Notes under the pieces: model-generated | What the model was told of the DNA's origin: nothing | What the model saw: only the letters and a program-made list of their open reading frames with translations | Databases searched by the model: none | NCBI RefSeq assembly: GCF_005405125.1 | Contig: NZ_BJDL01000013.1 | Span: forward strand, 52,078-116,077 | Direction: 5' to 3' | From: Lactiplantibacillus songbeiensis | GTDB taxonomy: Bacteria; Bacillota; Bacilli; Lactobacillales; Lactobacillaceae | DNA length: 64,000 bases | Position numbers and translations under genes: made by a program | In this document: piece after piece, positions 27,465-37,231 of the stretch | Layout of the letters: the number at the start of each line of letters is the position of its first letter | Numbering within the stretch: position 1 is the first letter of the stretch

Positions 27465-28403
27465 ATGAACAATACAGTTATTATTCGTGGATTATTCGAA
27501 TTCGTACAACAACTCATTTTAATTGCGATGGCGAAAGATTTGCCATTGACCTTAATCGTCGCGACCGACGCTGACGAGACACCGCGTTACCAATCTTTAA
27601 TGACTGCTAGTACGGCTTGCCGGCAATTTTCGTTGCTCGCTAAAGCCAAACCAGATTATTCGCAAGCTGATACTTTGATTATCGGAAACCTTGTACCGTT
27701 AGCGGCCGATCGGGATGCTGATGCTGATTTACGGGCCACGTTGCCATTATTTCGTAGTTTTGTTAATGCCGCAATGGCGGCCGGTTTTAATGGCAAATTA
27801 CTCTTAGCCGGTAGTAACGATGCGGTTTTGAGTGTGTTAGCTGCTCGATTTAGTGGGATCGATCATCAACGGGTCTTAGGACTAGGGACTTTGCCACAAA
27901 GTCGTTTATTGGAACAATTATTACAGAATCAATTGAGTGTTGGTACGGCGGATGTGCGGGCCTTTGTCGTGGGGACGACCAATGCCCATCTCATTTCTTG
28001 GAGCCGATCTTACATCGGGCCAGCGCCGGTACTGACCTATGTGGCGAATCAAGATACTAGCTTTGGCGCCGATGAGATGGCGGCTGATCAAGACCAAGTT
28101 GACGACCCAGCAATTGTTACCAATCAAACGTTGAGTGTGTTAGCATTAGTACAGGTTCTCAGCGCTTTTTATGAGCATCAGCCGTTTATTGGTACCGTTA
28201 CCAATGTCCAGACTGGTAGTGATGACCAGCCAGTTGGCTTAGCGTCGCCAGTCTTGATTAGTGCCAACGGGATTAAGCGCTTGGCCGATGTGGTGTTATC
28301 CGATGAAGAACAAAAAGAATATGCCGAAATTGCGGCTGAGGTACGTCAATCCTTAGACCGAGTTGCGGCCGGGGAGTTTGATCAAAATGACAGCAATCAA
28401 TGA
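27465..28403 (+). CDS. LDH/MDH-fold protein lacking catalytic residues (probable pseudoenzyme)
   Basis: 312 aa, ribosome site GGGAGGG. Collinear with L-lactate/malate dehydrogenases: MAAGFNGKLLLAGSND aligns with the MASGFDG...ATNPVD segment, ARFSGIDHQRVLGLGT with the KFSGLPKNRVIGSGT segment, and DVRAFVVGTTNAHLISWS with the HAYIMGEHGDSEFAVWS segment. The catalytic GEHGDS is replaced by GTTNAH (170-175), DTAR by PQSR (Arg147 kept), and the N-terminal GxGxxG by a segment with one glycine (RGLFEF, 8-13). It should not be an active NAD-dependent dehydrogenase; a regulatory role is possible. It overlaps the next gene by 17 bp. Confidence 0.75.
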   Translation: MNNTVIIRGLFEFVQQLILIAMAKDLPLTLIVATDADETPRYQSLMTASTACRQFSLLAKAKPDYSQADTLIIGNLVPLAADRDADADLRATLPLFRSFVNAAMAAGFNGKLLLAGSNDAVLSVLAARFSGIDHQRVLGLGTLPQSRLLEQLLQNQLSVGTADVRAFVVGTTNAHLISWSRSYIGPAPVLTYVANQDTSFGADEMAADQDQVDDPAIVTNQTLSVLALVQVLSAFYEHQPFIGTVTNVQTGSDDQPVGLASPVLISANGIKRLADVVLSDEEQKEYAEIAAEVRQSLDRVAAGEFDQNDSNQ

Positions 28404-28674
28404 GAATTATCAATATCCACTGGACGAAACGTGGACGACTAGTGAAATTATTACGGTGACCAACTTTTATCGGTTGATCGAAACGGCGAATGAAAGTACC
28501 GTGCCCAAAGCGGAATTGCTGGCGGCTTATCAGGCGTTTAAGCAAATCGTCCCAGCAAAATCATTGGAAAAACAAATTGGCCGTGAATTTGAAGCGGCGT
28601 CTGGCTATAGCATTTATAAGACGATGCAAGCAGCACAGCAGACAACAAAGCAACGGGTTCGCTATCGAAGCTAG
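28387..28674 (+). CDS. UPF0223 family protein (YktA-like)
   Basis: 95 aa from ATG 28387, inside the end of the LDH-like gene (17-bp overlap), so translation is coupled; a longer frame start has no ribosome site. It matches UPF0223: YQYPLDETWTTSEIITVTNFY at the start and a central AYQAFKQIVPAKSLEKQIGREFEAASGYS. A small helical cytosolic protein of unknown function. It is followed by an inositol monophosphatase gene, the same neighbour pair as yktA-yktC in Bacillus. Confidence 0.9.
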   Translation: MTAINENYQYPLDETWTTSEIITVTNFYRLIETANESTVPKAELLAAYQAFKQIVPAKSLEKQIGREFEAASGYSIYKTMQAAQQTTKQRVRYRS

Positions 28675-28683
28675 GTGATTAGG

Positions 28684-29469
28684 ATGGAAAAACAAGCATT
28701 ACAACAGCTCAATCAGGCGGTGCAGACCGTCTTTCAACAAGCACGACAGCACGTCTTAACTAAGATGGGCGAGAAGTTGACCGTAGCTGAAAAAACCAGT
28801 CGCAAAGATCTGGTGACTAATGTTGATCGTAGCAATGAACTTTTTTTAGTCCAACAGTTACGCCAGCTTGATCCGCAAGCCCATATCTTAGCGGAAGAAG
28901 GGTTAGGCGATCACGTCACGTCTTTAGCCGGACATGTGTGGATTGTGGACCCCATTGATGGCACGATGAATTTTGTGCATCAGCGGAATCACTTTGCGAT
29001 TATGGCGGGTTATTATGTCGATGGTGAACCCACACTGGGTTATATCTTTGATGTGATGGGCAACCGGTTGTACGCGGGAGGACCGCAAATTGGGGTTACC
29101 GTCAATGGTCAGCCGTTAGCTAAACCCGCTGATTTACCGTTAAGCGATGGGTTATTTGGGGCCAGTGCCCCGTTATTGATTCATAATCGGTTTCAGATGC
29201 AAGCTGTCGTTGATGCGAGCTTAGGGCCACGGATCATGGGCAGTGCCGGGATTCAAATCAGCCAAGTCCTGGCTGGTGAATTAGTTGGTTATCTATCTTA
29301 TTTACGGCCGTGGGACTTTGCCGCGGGGCGCGTGTTAGCTGAAAGCTTGGGCTTAGTTGTGAGTCAAGTTGACGGCACACCTGTAAATATGTTATCATCT
29401 GGTGCTGTACTTGTAGCAACTAAGCGTGCGCAACGTGCAATTTTGGCAATCGTCACCCAAACGATGTGA
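28684..29469 (+). CDS. Inositol monophosphatase family protein
   Basis: 261 aa from ATG 28684 (ribosome site AGGTGA; an earlier GTG overlaps it). A Mg2+-dependent sugar-phosphatase fold with metal-site motifs AEEGLGD (Glu), WIVDPIDGTMNFVH (DPxDGTxN) and the C-terminal PWDFAAGRVLAESLG. It hydrolyses inositol phosphate or related phosphates such as NADP or PAP; the substrate cannot be read from the sequence. Last gene of the LDH-like/UPF0223/IMPase operon, with a terminator directly after the stop. Confidence 0.93.
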   Translation: MEKQALQQLNQAVQTVFQQARQHVLTKMGEKLTVAEKTSRKDLVTNVDRSNELFLVQQLRQLDPQAHILAEEGLGDHVTSLAGHVWIVDPIDGTMNFVHQRNHFAIMAGYYVDGEPTLGYIFDVMGNRLYAGGPQIGVTVNGQPLAKPADLPLSDGLFGASAPLLIHNRFQMQAVVDASLGPRIMGSAGIQISQVLAGELVGYLSYLRPWDFAAGRVLAESLGLVVSQVDGTPVNMLSSGAVLVATKRAQRAILAIVTQTM

Positions 29470-29496
29470 CTGTGACCCATCCGTCACAGTTTTTTT
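29469..29496 (+). terminator. Intrinsic terminator after the IMPase gene
   Basis: A perfect 8-bp stem ACTGTGAC/GTCACAGT (29469-29476 with 29483-29490), overlapping the stop codon, followed by six more T. Confidence 0.87.
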
Positions 29497-29557
29497 ATGC
29501 CAACGCATGAAAGCCAATGAAAACGTCGTTACGAGTTGATTAACGCGCACTTGTCAC

Positions 29558-29586
29558 TTGATAGTAACGACAGTTTGTATTAATAT
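29558..29586 (+). promoter_or_regulatory. Putative typA promoter
   Basis: TTGATA (29558-29563), a 17-bp spacer and TAATAT (29581-29586). An upstream inverted repeat GTCGTTAC/GTAACGAC overlaps the spacer. Confidence 0.55.
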
Positions 29587-29649
29587 ATGTAGGATTTCTG
29601 CTGTCAATTGGACAGTGAGAACTTTTGAAGGATGAAAGGAAGATCAATT

Positions 29650-31488
29650 TTGAAATTTAGAGATGATATCCGCAACATTGCCATTATTGCCCACGTTGAC
29701 CACGGTAAAACAACGCTGGTTAACGAAATGCTTAAACAATCGGATACCCTTGATGAACACGTCCAGATTGATGATCGGGCGATGGACACTAATGCCATTG
29801 AAAAGGAACGCGGTATCACGATCCTTTCAAAGAACACGGCCGTACGTTACGGCGACAAACAAATTAACATTTTGGATACACCCGGACATGCCGATTTCGG
29901 TGGTGAAGTTGAACGAATCATGCGTATGGTCGACGGGGTTTTACTCGTTGTCGATGCTTTTGAAGGTACCATGCCCCAAACCCGCTTCGTTTTGAAGAAG
30001 GCTTTGGAACAACATTTAACACCAATCGTTGTTATCAACAAGATTGACCGTCCTGGTGCCCGTCCTGAAGAAGTCGTGGATGAAGTCTTAGACTTATTCA
30101 TCGAATTAGGGGCGGATGAATCACAATTAGACTTCCCAGTTGTTTATGTTTCAGCGTTAAACGGGACTTCTAGCTATGATTCAGATCCTGCTAAGCAAGA
30201 ACATACGATGAAACCCGTCTTCGATACGATTATCAAGACGATTCCATCACCAATCGATAACTCTGACGAACCATTACAATTCCAAGTAGCCTTACTTGAC
30301 TACAACGACTATGTTGGTCGTGTTGGGATTGGCCGGGTTTTCCGTGGAACAATCAAAGTTGGTGACAGTGTTGCTGTCATGAAGCTTGATGGTAGCAAGA
30401 AGAACTTCCGGGTAACGAAGTTATTTGGGTTCTTTGGGTTACAACGTTTGGAAATCAACGAAGCCCATGCGGGTGACTTGGTTGCCGTTTCTGGGATGGA
30501 AGATATTAACGTCGGTGAAACTGTCGCTGATTCTAGCAATCCAGAAGCATTACCAATCTTACGGATTGACGAACCAACCTTACAAATGACCTTTGGGACC
30601 AACTCGTCACCATTTGCTGGTAAAGAAGGTAAATTTGTCACTGCTCGTCAATTGGAACTTCGTTTGAAGTCAGAATTGGAAACTGATGTGTCATTACGAG
30701 TTGACGACACTGACGAACCAGGTTCATGGGTTGTTTCTGGTCGTGGGGAGTTGCATTTGTCAATCTTAATCGAAACGTTACGGCGTGAAGGTTACGAATT
30801 ACAAGCATCTCGTCCAGAAGTTATCTATCGTGATGTTGATGGTGTTCGGAGCGAACCATTTGAATCTGTTCAAATCGATACGCCTGACGAATATACCGGT
30901 TCAATCATCGATACCTTGTCACAACGTAAGGGTGAAATGAAGAACATGGAAAGTACTGGTAACGGCCAAACTCGTTTGACCTTTATCGCACCTTCACGTG
31001 GGTTAATCGGTTATTCAACTGAATTCTTATCATTGACACGTGGTTATGGGATCATGAACCATACGTATGCTAAGTACATGCCAGTTATCAAGAACTGGAA
31101 CCCTGGTCGTCGTAATGGTGCCTTAGTTTCAATTAACCAAGGTAAGACGACAACGTACGCAACGATGGGGATTGAAGATCGTGGGACGATCTTTGTCGAC
31201 CCAGGTACCGATGTCTATGAAGGCATGATTGTTGGTCAAAACAGCCGTGAAAATGATATTTCAGTTAATATCACTAAAGGTAAGAACATGACCAACGTTC
31301 GTTCATCTAACAAGGATTTGACTGCTACCATCAAGACGCCTACTCATTTGACGCTTGAAGAATCACTTGAATTCTTGAACAGTGACGAATATTGCGAAAT
31401 CACACCAGAACACGTGCGGTTACGTAAACAAGTCTTAAACACTAGTGCCCGCGAAAAGGTTGCTAAGAAGCTTAAGATGCACAAATAA
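29650..31488 (+). CDS. typA: Ribosome-associated GTPase TypA/BipA
   Basis: 612 aa from TTG 29650, 7 nt after AAAGGAAG; a longer frame starting at ATG 29632 includes the ribosome site. Translational GTPase with P-loop AHVDHGKT (14-21), RGITI switch I, DTPGHADF switch II, NKID specificity motif, then EF-G-like domains III and V and the TypA-specific C-terminal domain (about 485-612) with a lysine-rich end. It binds the ribosome and supports 50S assembly and growth at low temperature or under stress. Own promoter and terminator. Confidence 0.95.
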   Translation: MKFRDDIRNIAIIAHVDHGKTTLVNEMLKQSDTLDEHVQIDDRAMDTNAIEKERGITILSKNTAVRYGDKQINILDTPGHADFGGEVERIMRMVDGVLLVVDAFEGTMPQTRFVLKKALEQHLTPIVVINKIDRPGARPEEVVDEVLDLFIELGADESQLDFPVVYVSALNGTSSYDSDPAKQEHTMKPVFDTIIKTIPSPIDNSDEPLQFQVALLDYNDYVGRVGIGRVFRGTIKVGDSVAVMKLDGSKKNFRVTKLFGFFGLQRLEINEAHAGDLVAVSGMEDINVGETVADSSNPEALPILRIDEPTLQMTFGTNSSPFAGKEGKFVTARQLELRLKSELETDVSLRVDDTDEPGSWVVSGRGELHLSILIETLRREGYELQASRPEVIYRDVDGVRSEPFESVQIDTPDEYTGSIIDTLSQRKGEMKNMESTGNGQTRLTFIAPSRGLIGYSTEFLSLTRGYGIMNHTYAKYMPVIKNWNPGRRNGALVSINQGKTTTYATMGIEDRGTIFVDPGTDVYEGMIVGQNSRENDISVNITKGKNMTNVRSSNKDLTATIKTPTHLTLEESLEFLNSDEYCEITPEHVRLRKQVLNTSAREKVAKKLKMHK

Positions 31489-31504
31489 TTAGTAATTAAT
31501 GAAG

Positions 31505-31540
31505 AAGTCCGTTTAGCAGAGATGCTGACGGGCTTTTTTT
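31505..31540 (+). terminator. Intrinsic terminator after typA
   Basis: Stem AGTCCGTTTAGCA with TGCTGACGGGCT (one unpaired T, one G-U), GAGA loop, followed by a run of seven T. Confidence 0.85.
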
Positions 31541-31579
31541 GTGCTTTGATTTGGTTAGCGAAGGTATATAGTTGCTCCG

Positions 31580-31714
31580 GTTGGACTGGATTGATGCTGG
31601 AACGTGGTGGCCACGGTTGCGAGCCATAGGGCGGTCTCACAAGCCGGGCTTTGACTAACCCGAGAAGAACCCTCGGCTAAGTCAAATTTCACCACTGAGC
31701 ATCATCCAGCCCAG
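31580..31714 (-). repeat. Structured intergenic repeat, copy 3 (module B only, inverted)
   Basis: The reverse complement of this stretch follows the plan of module B of copies 1 and 2: outer stem (TGGATGATGCT with AGCATCAATCCA), CTCAGTGGTG block, an inner hairpin with TGACT...AGTCA, AAGCCCGGCTT, a second inner hairpin TTGTGAG/CTCGCAA, and GGCCACCACGTTCCAGC. Stem sequences differ from the other copies but still pair. Module A is absent. Confidence 0.75.
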
Positions 31715-31806
31715 CTTGCGCTAGTATTGGTGATCATTGTTTAGTTAGTTATGGTCAAAAAAGTTATCTAACTGAAATGACTTCAATCTAAATATAATAA
31801 ACACGT

Positions 31807-32172
31807 TTGGTGCTAGTTGGAATTGTCGCCTGCCAGTTGGTTCCTAAAACGCTGGAACGTCATGGGCAATTTTAAAGCCAAATCCGGTCTTCGAAATCGG
31901 AGTTGGCCTAAGTCCGAGCAGCCTACTTGCATTAAGGCCAACGATACGGCTGAGCATTTTAGAACCCAACCTCTCGGCTAAATTTATGGTCGACAATAGA
32001 TTATCATTATTTCTCGTTAGCTAACGTCGGGCGGACCAGAATTGGCTCAGTGGTGTCGTTTATCTTGGTCGGTGATTTTCCGACTTAGATAAAGCCCGGC
32101 TTGGAAGACCGAACTTTGGCTTCCAAACGCGGCCACCACGTTTCAGCCGATTCTGGCCCAACCAGAGTGGCA
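31807..32172 (+). repeat. Structured intergenic repeat, copy 2 (two palindromic modules)
   Basis: Aligned along its length with 3579-3938. Module A is 31836-31970. Module B is 32033-32159, closed by CAGAATTGGCT with AGCCGATTCTG; its inner hairpin TTGGAAG/CTTCCAA (32101-32107 with 32120-32126) replaces TTTCGAG/CTCGAAA of copy 1. Pairing is kept through paired changes. No open frame. Confidence 0.8.
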
Positions 32173-32357
32173 AGTCATGGTTAGCTGATACAAATTTTCA
32201 ATTAATTGAGTTTACATTCGATCAGCCGGATTACGAACGGATTGAAAGCGTTAACGGTTAATTGTTCAAGAATTCTGTTAAAAGGTTTCAACAAAGCATT
32301 CTTTAAAAATGTCTCACAAATTACACATTTCACAGGCTACGGTAATTCGGACTATGC

Positions 32358-32363
32358 TATAAT
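32358..32363 (+). promoter_or_regulatory. Extended -10 promoter element before ftsW
   Basis: TATAAT preceded by TGC, an extended -10. No good -35 at the right distance. It lies 77 bp before the ftsW ATG, after the structured repeats. Confidence 0.55.
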
Positions 32364-32439
32364 TACTGCAAGCAAACTTTTATGAAAACTGTTATTTAAC
32401 AGTGATGGTAGCGCTAGATTATTTAAGGTGGGATCAAGA

Positions 32440-33618
32440 ATGTTCAAGGCCTTGCGCCAACAAATCCCGTATCTTGATTATGGAATCTTTATTCCGTATT
32501 TGATATTAAGTGCCATTGGGATCGTGATGGTTTATTCGGCAAGTTCGTATGTTGCGGCCAGTGCCGGGTCGTCACCCACTGGGTATTTGATTCGGCAATG
32601 TATGTGGGTCGTTATCGGGTTTGTTTTTATTGGGGTCGTCTTGGCTATCAACCTGAATGTGTTTAAGCAACTAACGATGTGGAGCTGGATGGGCTTTATT
32701 ATGATTGGAATCTTAATTGGATTACGGTTGTTTGGTCAATCCATCAATGGGGCGGCTGGCTGGATCGTTTTAGGCCCGGTCTCCGTTCAACCTGCGGAAT
32801 TTTGTAAGCTGTATTTGATTGTTTACTTATCAGCCGCGATTGAGCGTCGTGAACGGCAACATGGGTTAGTCAAGATGGTCGATCTTAACGCACAGTTAGC
32901 GATGATGGCCGTGATGATTGCTTTGATCGTGATTCAACCAGATATTGGGGGCGCCACGATTAACTTAGCGATTGTGGCGGTCATCTTATTTGCGAGTGGC
33001 ATGTCCTACTTTATTGGGGTGGGGTCATTTGCCGCGGCGGTTGTGGCTTTTGAATGGGTATTGATCCCAATTGTGAGTCACTTACCGCAACATGTATTAG
33101 GTAAGTATTACCAATTGCGGCGTTTCCTTGGTTTCATGAATCCATTTACAACGGCTTCGGGAGCTGGGACGCAGTTAGTGAACTCCTATTATGCAATTTC
33201 AAATGGTGGTTTAACGGGGGTCGGGATTGGGAACAGCTTGCAAAAGCGAGGGTTCTTACCAGAACCTAATACCGACTTTATCATGTCAATCACCGCTGAA
33301 GAACTTGGCTTGATTGGGGTTATCTTGGTCATGTTGCTGTTAGCGGTTATTGTTGGTCGTATCATTTATATTGGGGTACGCTCAGCGAATACGTTTAACA
33401 CGTTGGTTTGTTACGGAATAGCCGCTTATCTGACTATCCAAGCGTTTATTAATGTTGGTGGGATTGTTGGTCTAATCCCAATTACTGGGGTCACTTTTCC
33501 CTTTGTGAGTTATGGGGGGTCCAGTATGATGGTATTGACCTTGTCACTCGGGTTGGTTCTCAATATTGCTGCTCGAGAAAAACGACAACGGGCAATATCG
33601 GTTCGTCAAGAAAGCTAG
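32440..33618 (+). CDS. ftsW: SEDS peptidoglycan glycosyltransferase FtsW
   Basis: 392 aa from ATG 32440 (ribosome site AAGGTGGGA; an in-frame GTG overlaps it). About ten membrane segments. SEDS signatures include VYSASS near the start, QPAEFCKLYLIVYLSA, the catalytic-loop PEPNTDFIMSITAEELGLIG and the last-helix GLIPITGVTFPFVSYGGSSM. It polymerises lipid II glycans with a class b PBP. It is called FtsW rather than RodA because of its place directly before pyc, as in other lactobacilli and Bacillus; sequence alone leaves RodA possible. Confidence 0.9.
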   Translation: MFKALRQQIPYLDYGIFIPYLILSAIGIVMVYSASSYVAASAGSSPTGYLIRQCMWVVIGFVFIGVVLAINLNVFKQLTMWSWMGFIMIGILIGLRLFGQSINGAAGWIVLGPVSVQPAEFCKLYLIVYLSAAIERRERQHGLVKMVDLNAQLAMMAVMIALIVIQPDIGGATINLAIVAVILFASGMSYFIGVGSFAAAVVAFEWVLIPIVSHLPQHVLGKYYQLRRFLGFMNPFTTASGAGTQLVNSYYAISNGGLTGVGIGNSLQKRGFLPEPNTDFIMSITAEELGLIGVILVMLLLAVIVGRIIYIGVRSANTFNTLVCYGIAAYLTIQAFINVGGIVGLIPITGVTFPFVSYGGSSMMVLTLSLGLVLNIAAREKRQRAISVRQES

Positions 33619-33648
33619 TCTATCTAATTTGGAAATGAGGGAACTCTG

Positions 33649-36600
33649 GTGAAAAAAGTATTAATTGCTAACCGTGGCGAAATTGCAACGCGGGTTATCC
33701 GGGCCTGTCATGAATTAGGCTTACAAACTGTTGCGATTTATGCTAAAGAAGATGAATTTTCGGTTCATCGTTTTAAGGCTGATGAAGCATACTTAGTCGG
33801 CGAAGGCCTGGCACCAATTGCCGCGTACTTAGATATTGAAGATATTATTCGGATTGCCAAAGAAAATCATGTGGACGCGATTCATCCTGGTTATGGATTC
33901 TTATCCGAAAACGCCACGTTTGATCGGCGCTGTGCTGAGGAAGGGATCACTTTCATTGGCCCGACACCGGAACAGTTGGAAATGTTTGGTGACAAGATTA
34001 CTGCTAAACAAGTTGCACAAGATGCTGGTGTACAAACGATTCCTAGTACGTTGCATCCCGTTACGAGCTTGAATGAAGCACTGACCTTTACCCAAAAGTA
34101 TGGCTTCCCAATTATGATCAAAGCTGCCATGGGTGGTGGCGGTCGTGGGATGCGGATTGTTCGTGAAGCCTCTGAATTACAGGAAGCGTTTGATCGGGCT
34201 CGTTCAGAAGCCATGCAGTCTTTTGGCGATGACGAAATCTACTTAGAAAAATTTATTGCGCACCCTAAGCATATTGAAGTTCAAATTTTAGGGGATGCTC
34301 ATGGCAACGTGATGCATTTATTTGAACGGGATTGTTCTGTACAGCGACGGAATCAAAAGGTGATTGAATTTGCTCCGGCCGTTGCGTTACCAATTGAATT
34401 ACGGCAAAAGATTTGTGATGCCGCGGTGGCATTGATGAAGAGTGTCCATTATCTGAATGCCGCGACAGTTGAATTCTTAGTCGAAGGCGACCAATTCTAC
34501 TTCATGGAAGTTAATCCACGGGTTCAAGTTGAACATACCGTCACTGAAATGATCACCGAAATCGATATTGTCCATGCACAGCTTAAGATTGCCCAAGGTG
34601 GCGATTTATTTGAAGACTTGCACTTGCCACATCAGGACGCCTTAACTTATAAAGGGGCGGCGATTCAATGTCGGGTGACGACTGAAGATCCAGCTAATAA
34701 CTTTATGCCTGATACTGGCCGGATTGAAACGTACCGTTCTCCCGGTGGTAACGGCGTACGGTTGGACGCTGGGAATACTTATTCAGGGGCCGTCGTGACG
34801 CCATACTTTGACTCATTGTTAGTTAAAGCTTGTGTGGCAGCGCGGAACTTTAAAGCCGCCGCCCACAAGATGCACCGGGTCTTAAATGAATTTGATATTC
34901 GTGGTGTGAAGACCAATATTCCATTTATGTTGAATGTGATTGACCATCCAACTTTCCAAGCTGGTTTAGCAACGACTCGTTTTTTGGATCAAACGCCAGA
35001 ATTGTTCCACTTCCCTGATGATACGCAACAAGAAGACAAGATGTTGAAGTATATCGGGAATGTGACGGTTAATGGATTTGCTGATGTGGCCCAACATTCA
35101 AAGAAATATTATCCAGACATCGAGTTTCAAGATAACTTTAAGCCGATCGATAAGCAGATTGTCACGGCGAAGGATGTGCTAGATAGCCAAGGGGTTAGTG
35201 GCTTACAAAGCTGGTTACTAGCACAAAAAGAAGTTTTGTTAACGGATACGACCATGCGGGATGCGCACCAAAGTTTATTTGCGACCCGGATGCGGACCAA
35301 AGATATGTTGGCGGTTGCTGGGGCGTCTCAAAAAGCCTTACCACAATTGTTCTCATATGAAATGTGGGGCGGGGCGACCTTTGACGTGGCCTACCGTTTC
35401 TTGAACGAAGACCCTTGGAGTCGGTTGAAAAAGTTACGTAAGGCGATGCCACGGACCTTATTCCAAATGTTATTCCGTGGGAGTAATGCCGTTGGTTATC
35501 AGAATTATCCCGACAATGTTATTCGTGAATTTATTTTAGAAGCTGCTAAGAGTGGGATTGATGTTTTCCGGATTTTTGATAGTTTGAACTGGGTCCCACA
35601 GATGGAAAAGAGTATTCAAGCGGTCAAAGAAACGGGTAAAATTGCTGAAGGAACGATTTGTTATACTGGCGATATTATGGACCCTAACCGTGAAAAGTAT
35701 AATCTGGCTTATTACAAACAATTAGCCTTGGATTTACAATCGACTGGTGCTGATATCATTGCGATTAAAGATATGGCTGGTGTCTTGAAGCCTGAAGGGG
35801 CTTATGAATTGGTTGCCACGTTGAAAGACGCCCTCGATGTGCCGGTTCATTTGCATACCCACGATACAACGGGTAACGGGATCTTTACGTATGCGCGCGC
35901 GGTCGCTGCCGGAGTTGACGTGGTCGATGTGGCCACCAGTGCCTTATCGGGGACTACGAGTCAACCATCAATGAGTTCACTTTATTATGCGTTGGCCCAT
36001 AATGACCGGCAACCAAACGTGGATATTAATAACGTTGAAGCGATTAACCGGTACTGGCAAGGGATTCGTCCATATTACCAAGATTTCTCAAATGGGATGA
36101 CTGGTCCACAGACTGATATTTATCAGACCCAGATGCCTGGTGGTCAATATTCAAACTTACAACAACAAGCTAAAGCCGTGGGGCTAGGCGATCGTTGGGA
36201 GGAAGTTAAGGATATGTATGCCACCGTCAACGATATGTTCGGCGATATTATCAAGGTAACGCCAAGTTCGAAAGTTGTTGGCGATATGGCCTTGTTCATG
36301 ATGGAAAATAAGTTGATGCCGGAAGATGTTTATGATCATGGCGATAAGTTTGATTTTCCTGACTCAGTGATTAACTTCTTTGCTGGTAATATTGGTCAAC
36401 CAGTAGGCGGATTCCCGAAGAAGCTACAAAAGATTATTTTGAAGGATCATAAAGCATTAACCGTGCGGCCTGGTAGTTTAGCCAAACCAGCAGACTTTGA
36501 TGCGGTTGCGGCGGAATTGGCACCGAAAATCGGTCATCAGCCAAATATGCAAGAAATTTTAAGCTATATCTTGTATCCAAAAGTCTTCTTAGACTATCAA

Positions 36601-37080
36601 GCAGAACACAAACGCTATGCGCACGTGTCCTTACTCGATACCCCAACGTTCTTCCAAGGAATGCGGCTGGGTGAAACGGTCAACATCGAACTTGCTAAAG
36701 GGAAGACGATGATCGTTAAGCTGAACCAATTAAGTGATCCTGATGTTGACGGGATCCGGACCCTTTACTTTAGTATTAACGGGCAAAGTCAAGAAATCAC
36801 CGTTAAGGATAACGCGGTTCACCAGACTGCTGCCAGCACGCGCAAAGCCGAACCAACTAACGAAAATGAAGTTGGGGCGACGATGAGCGGTTCGGTCTTA
36901 AAGCTCTTAGTTAAGAAGGGTGACACGGTTAAGAAAGGGCAACCGTTGATTGTTACGGAAGCCATGAAGATGGAAACAACGATTCAAGCGCCCGTTGATG
37001 GGGTGGTTGCACACATCTATGTCAGTGGCGGTGACGTGATTCAAACCGATGATTTATTAATTGAAATTGCACCACAATAA
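33649..37080 (+). CDS. pyc: Pyruvate carboxylase
   Basis: 1143 aa from GTG 33649, the normal length. It carboxylates pyruvate to oxaloacetate with ATP and bicarbonate, feeding aspartate and the partial TCA branch. Domains: biotin carboxylase (about 1-450; MIKAAMGGGGRGMR ATP loop, EVNPRVQVEHTVTE), carboxyltransferase (about 520-800; TMRDAHQSLFATR, HTHDTTGNG metal site), allosteric/tetramer domain, and C-terminal biotin carrier with biotinyl Lys1107 in EAMKMET. It is 30 bp after ftsW and may be cotranscribed. Ends at a strong terminator. Confidence 0.97.
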   Translation: MKKVLIANRGEIATRVIRACHELGLQTVAIYAKEDEFSVHRFKADEAYLVGEGLAPIAAYLDIEDIIRIAKENHVDAIHPGYGFLSENATFDRRCAEEGITFIGPTPEQLEMFGDKITAKQVAQDAGVQTIPSTLHPVTSLNEALTFTQKYGFPIMIKAAMGGGGRGMRIVREASELQEAFDRARSEAMQSFGDDEIYLEKFIAHPKHIEVQILGDAHGNVMHLFERDCSVQRRNQKVIEFAPAVALPIELRQKICDAAVALMKSVHYLNAATVEFLVEGDQFYFMEVNPRVQVEHTVTEMITEIDIVHAQLKIAQGGDLFEDLHLPHQDALTYKGAAIQCRVTTEDPANNFMPDTGRIETYRSPGGNGVRLDAGNTYSGAVVTPYFDSLLVKACVAARNFKAAAHKMHRVLNEFDIRGVKTNIPFMLNVIDHPTFQAGLATTRFLDQTPELFHFPDDTQQEDKMLKYIGNVTVNGFADVAQHSKKYYPDIEFQDNFKPIDKQIVTAKDVLDSQGVSGLQSWLLAQKEVLLTDTTMRDAHQSLFATRMRTKDMLAVAGASQKALPQLFSYEMWGGATFDVAYRFLNEDPWSRLKKLRKAMPRTLFQMLFRGSNAVGYQNYPDNVIREFILEAAKSGIDVFRIFDSLNWVPQMEKSIQAVKETGKIAEGTICYTGDIMDPNREKYNLAYYKQLALDLQSTGADIIAIKDMAGVLKPEGAYELVATLKDALDVPVHLHTHDTTGNGIFTYARAVAAGVDVVDVATSALSGTTSQPSMSSLYYALAHNDRQPNVDINNVEAINRYWQGIRPYYQDFSNGMTGPQTDIYQTQMPGGQYSNLQQQAKAVGLGDRWEEVKDMYATVNDMFGDIIKVTPSSKVVGDMALFMMENKLMPEDVYDHGDKFDFPDSVINFFAGNIGQPVGGFPKKLQKIILKDHKALTVRPGSLAKPADFDAVAAELAPKIGHQPNMQEILSYILYPKVFLDYQAEHKRYAHVSLLDTPTFFQGMRLGETVNIELAKGKTMIVKLNQLSDPDVDGIRTLYFSINGQSQEITVKDNAVHQTAASTRKAEPTNENEVGATMSGSVLKLLVKKGDTVKKGQPLIVTEAMKMETTIQAPVDGVVAHIYVSGGDVIQTDDLLIEIAPQ

Positions 37081-37089
37081 GGTGTTTAG

Positions 37090-37119
37090 AGACCCGCGTC
37101 ATTGGATGCGGGTCTTTTT
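37090..37119 (+). terminator. Intrinsic terminator after pyc
   Basis: A perfect 8-bp stem AGACCCGC/GCGGGTCT and a T-run. Confidence 0.9.
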
Positions 37120-37141
37120 GCGTGCTTTAGCGGACTGGTAG

Positions 37142-37170
37142 TTGACGAAAGTCGCAATCTAGCCTAACAT
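37142..37170 (+). promoter_or_regulatory. Promoter of the ylbG-rsmD-coaD-ylbL operon
   Basis: TTGACG (37142-37147), a 17-bp spacer and TAACAT (37165-37170), 61 bp before ylbG. Confidence 0.65.
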
Positions 37171-37231
37171 TTAAAAGATAGGTAAGCGATAAAGCTGTAC
37201 TTAATCAAGGTAAGAAAGAGGTGGCAGTTCG

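Larger units (their letters stand above)
31489..32439. other. Large non-coding gap between typA and ftsW
   Basis: About 950 bp. It holds the typA terminator, copy 3 of the structured repeat (inverted, 31580-31714), copy 2 (31807-32172), an A/T-rich stretch and the ftsW promoter at 32358-32363. I saw no credible gene; a short reverse frame through 31344-31640 overlaps typA and has no ribosome site. Confidence 0.75.
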
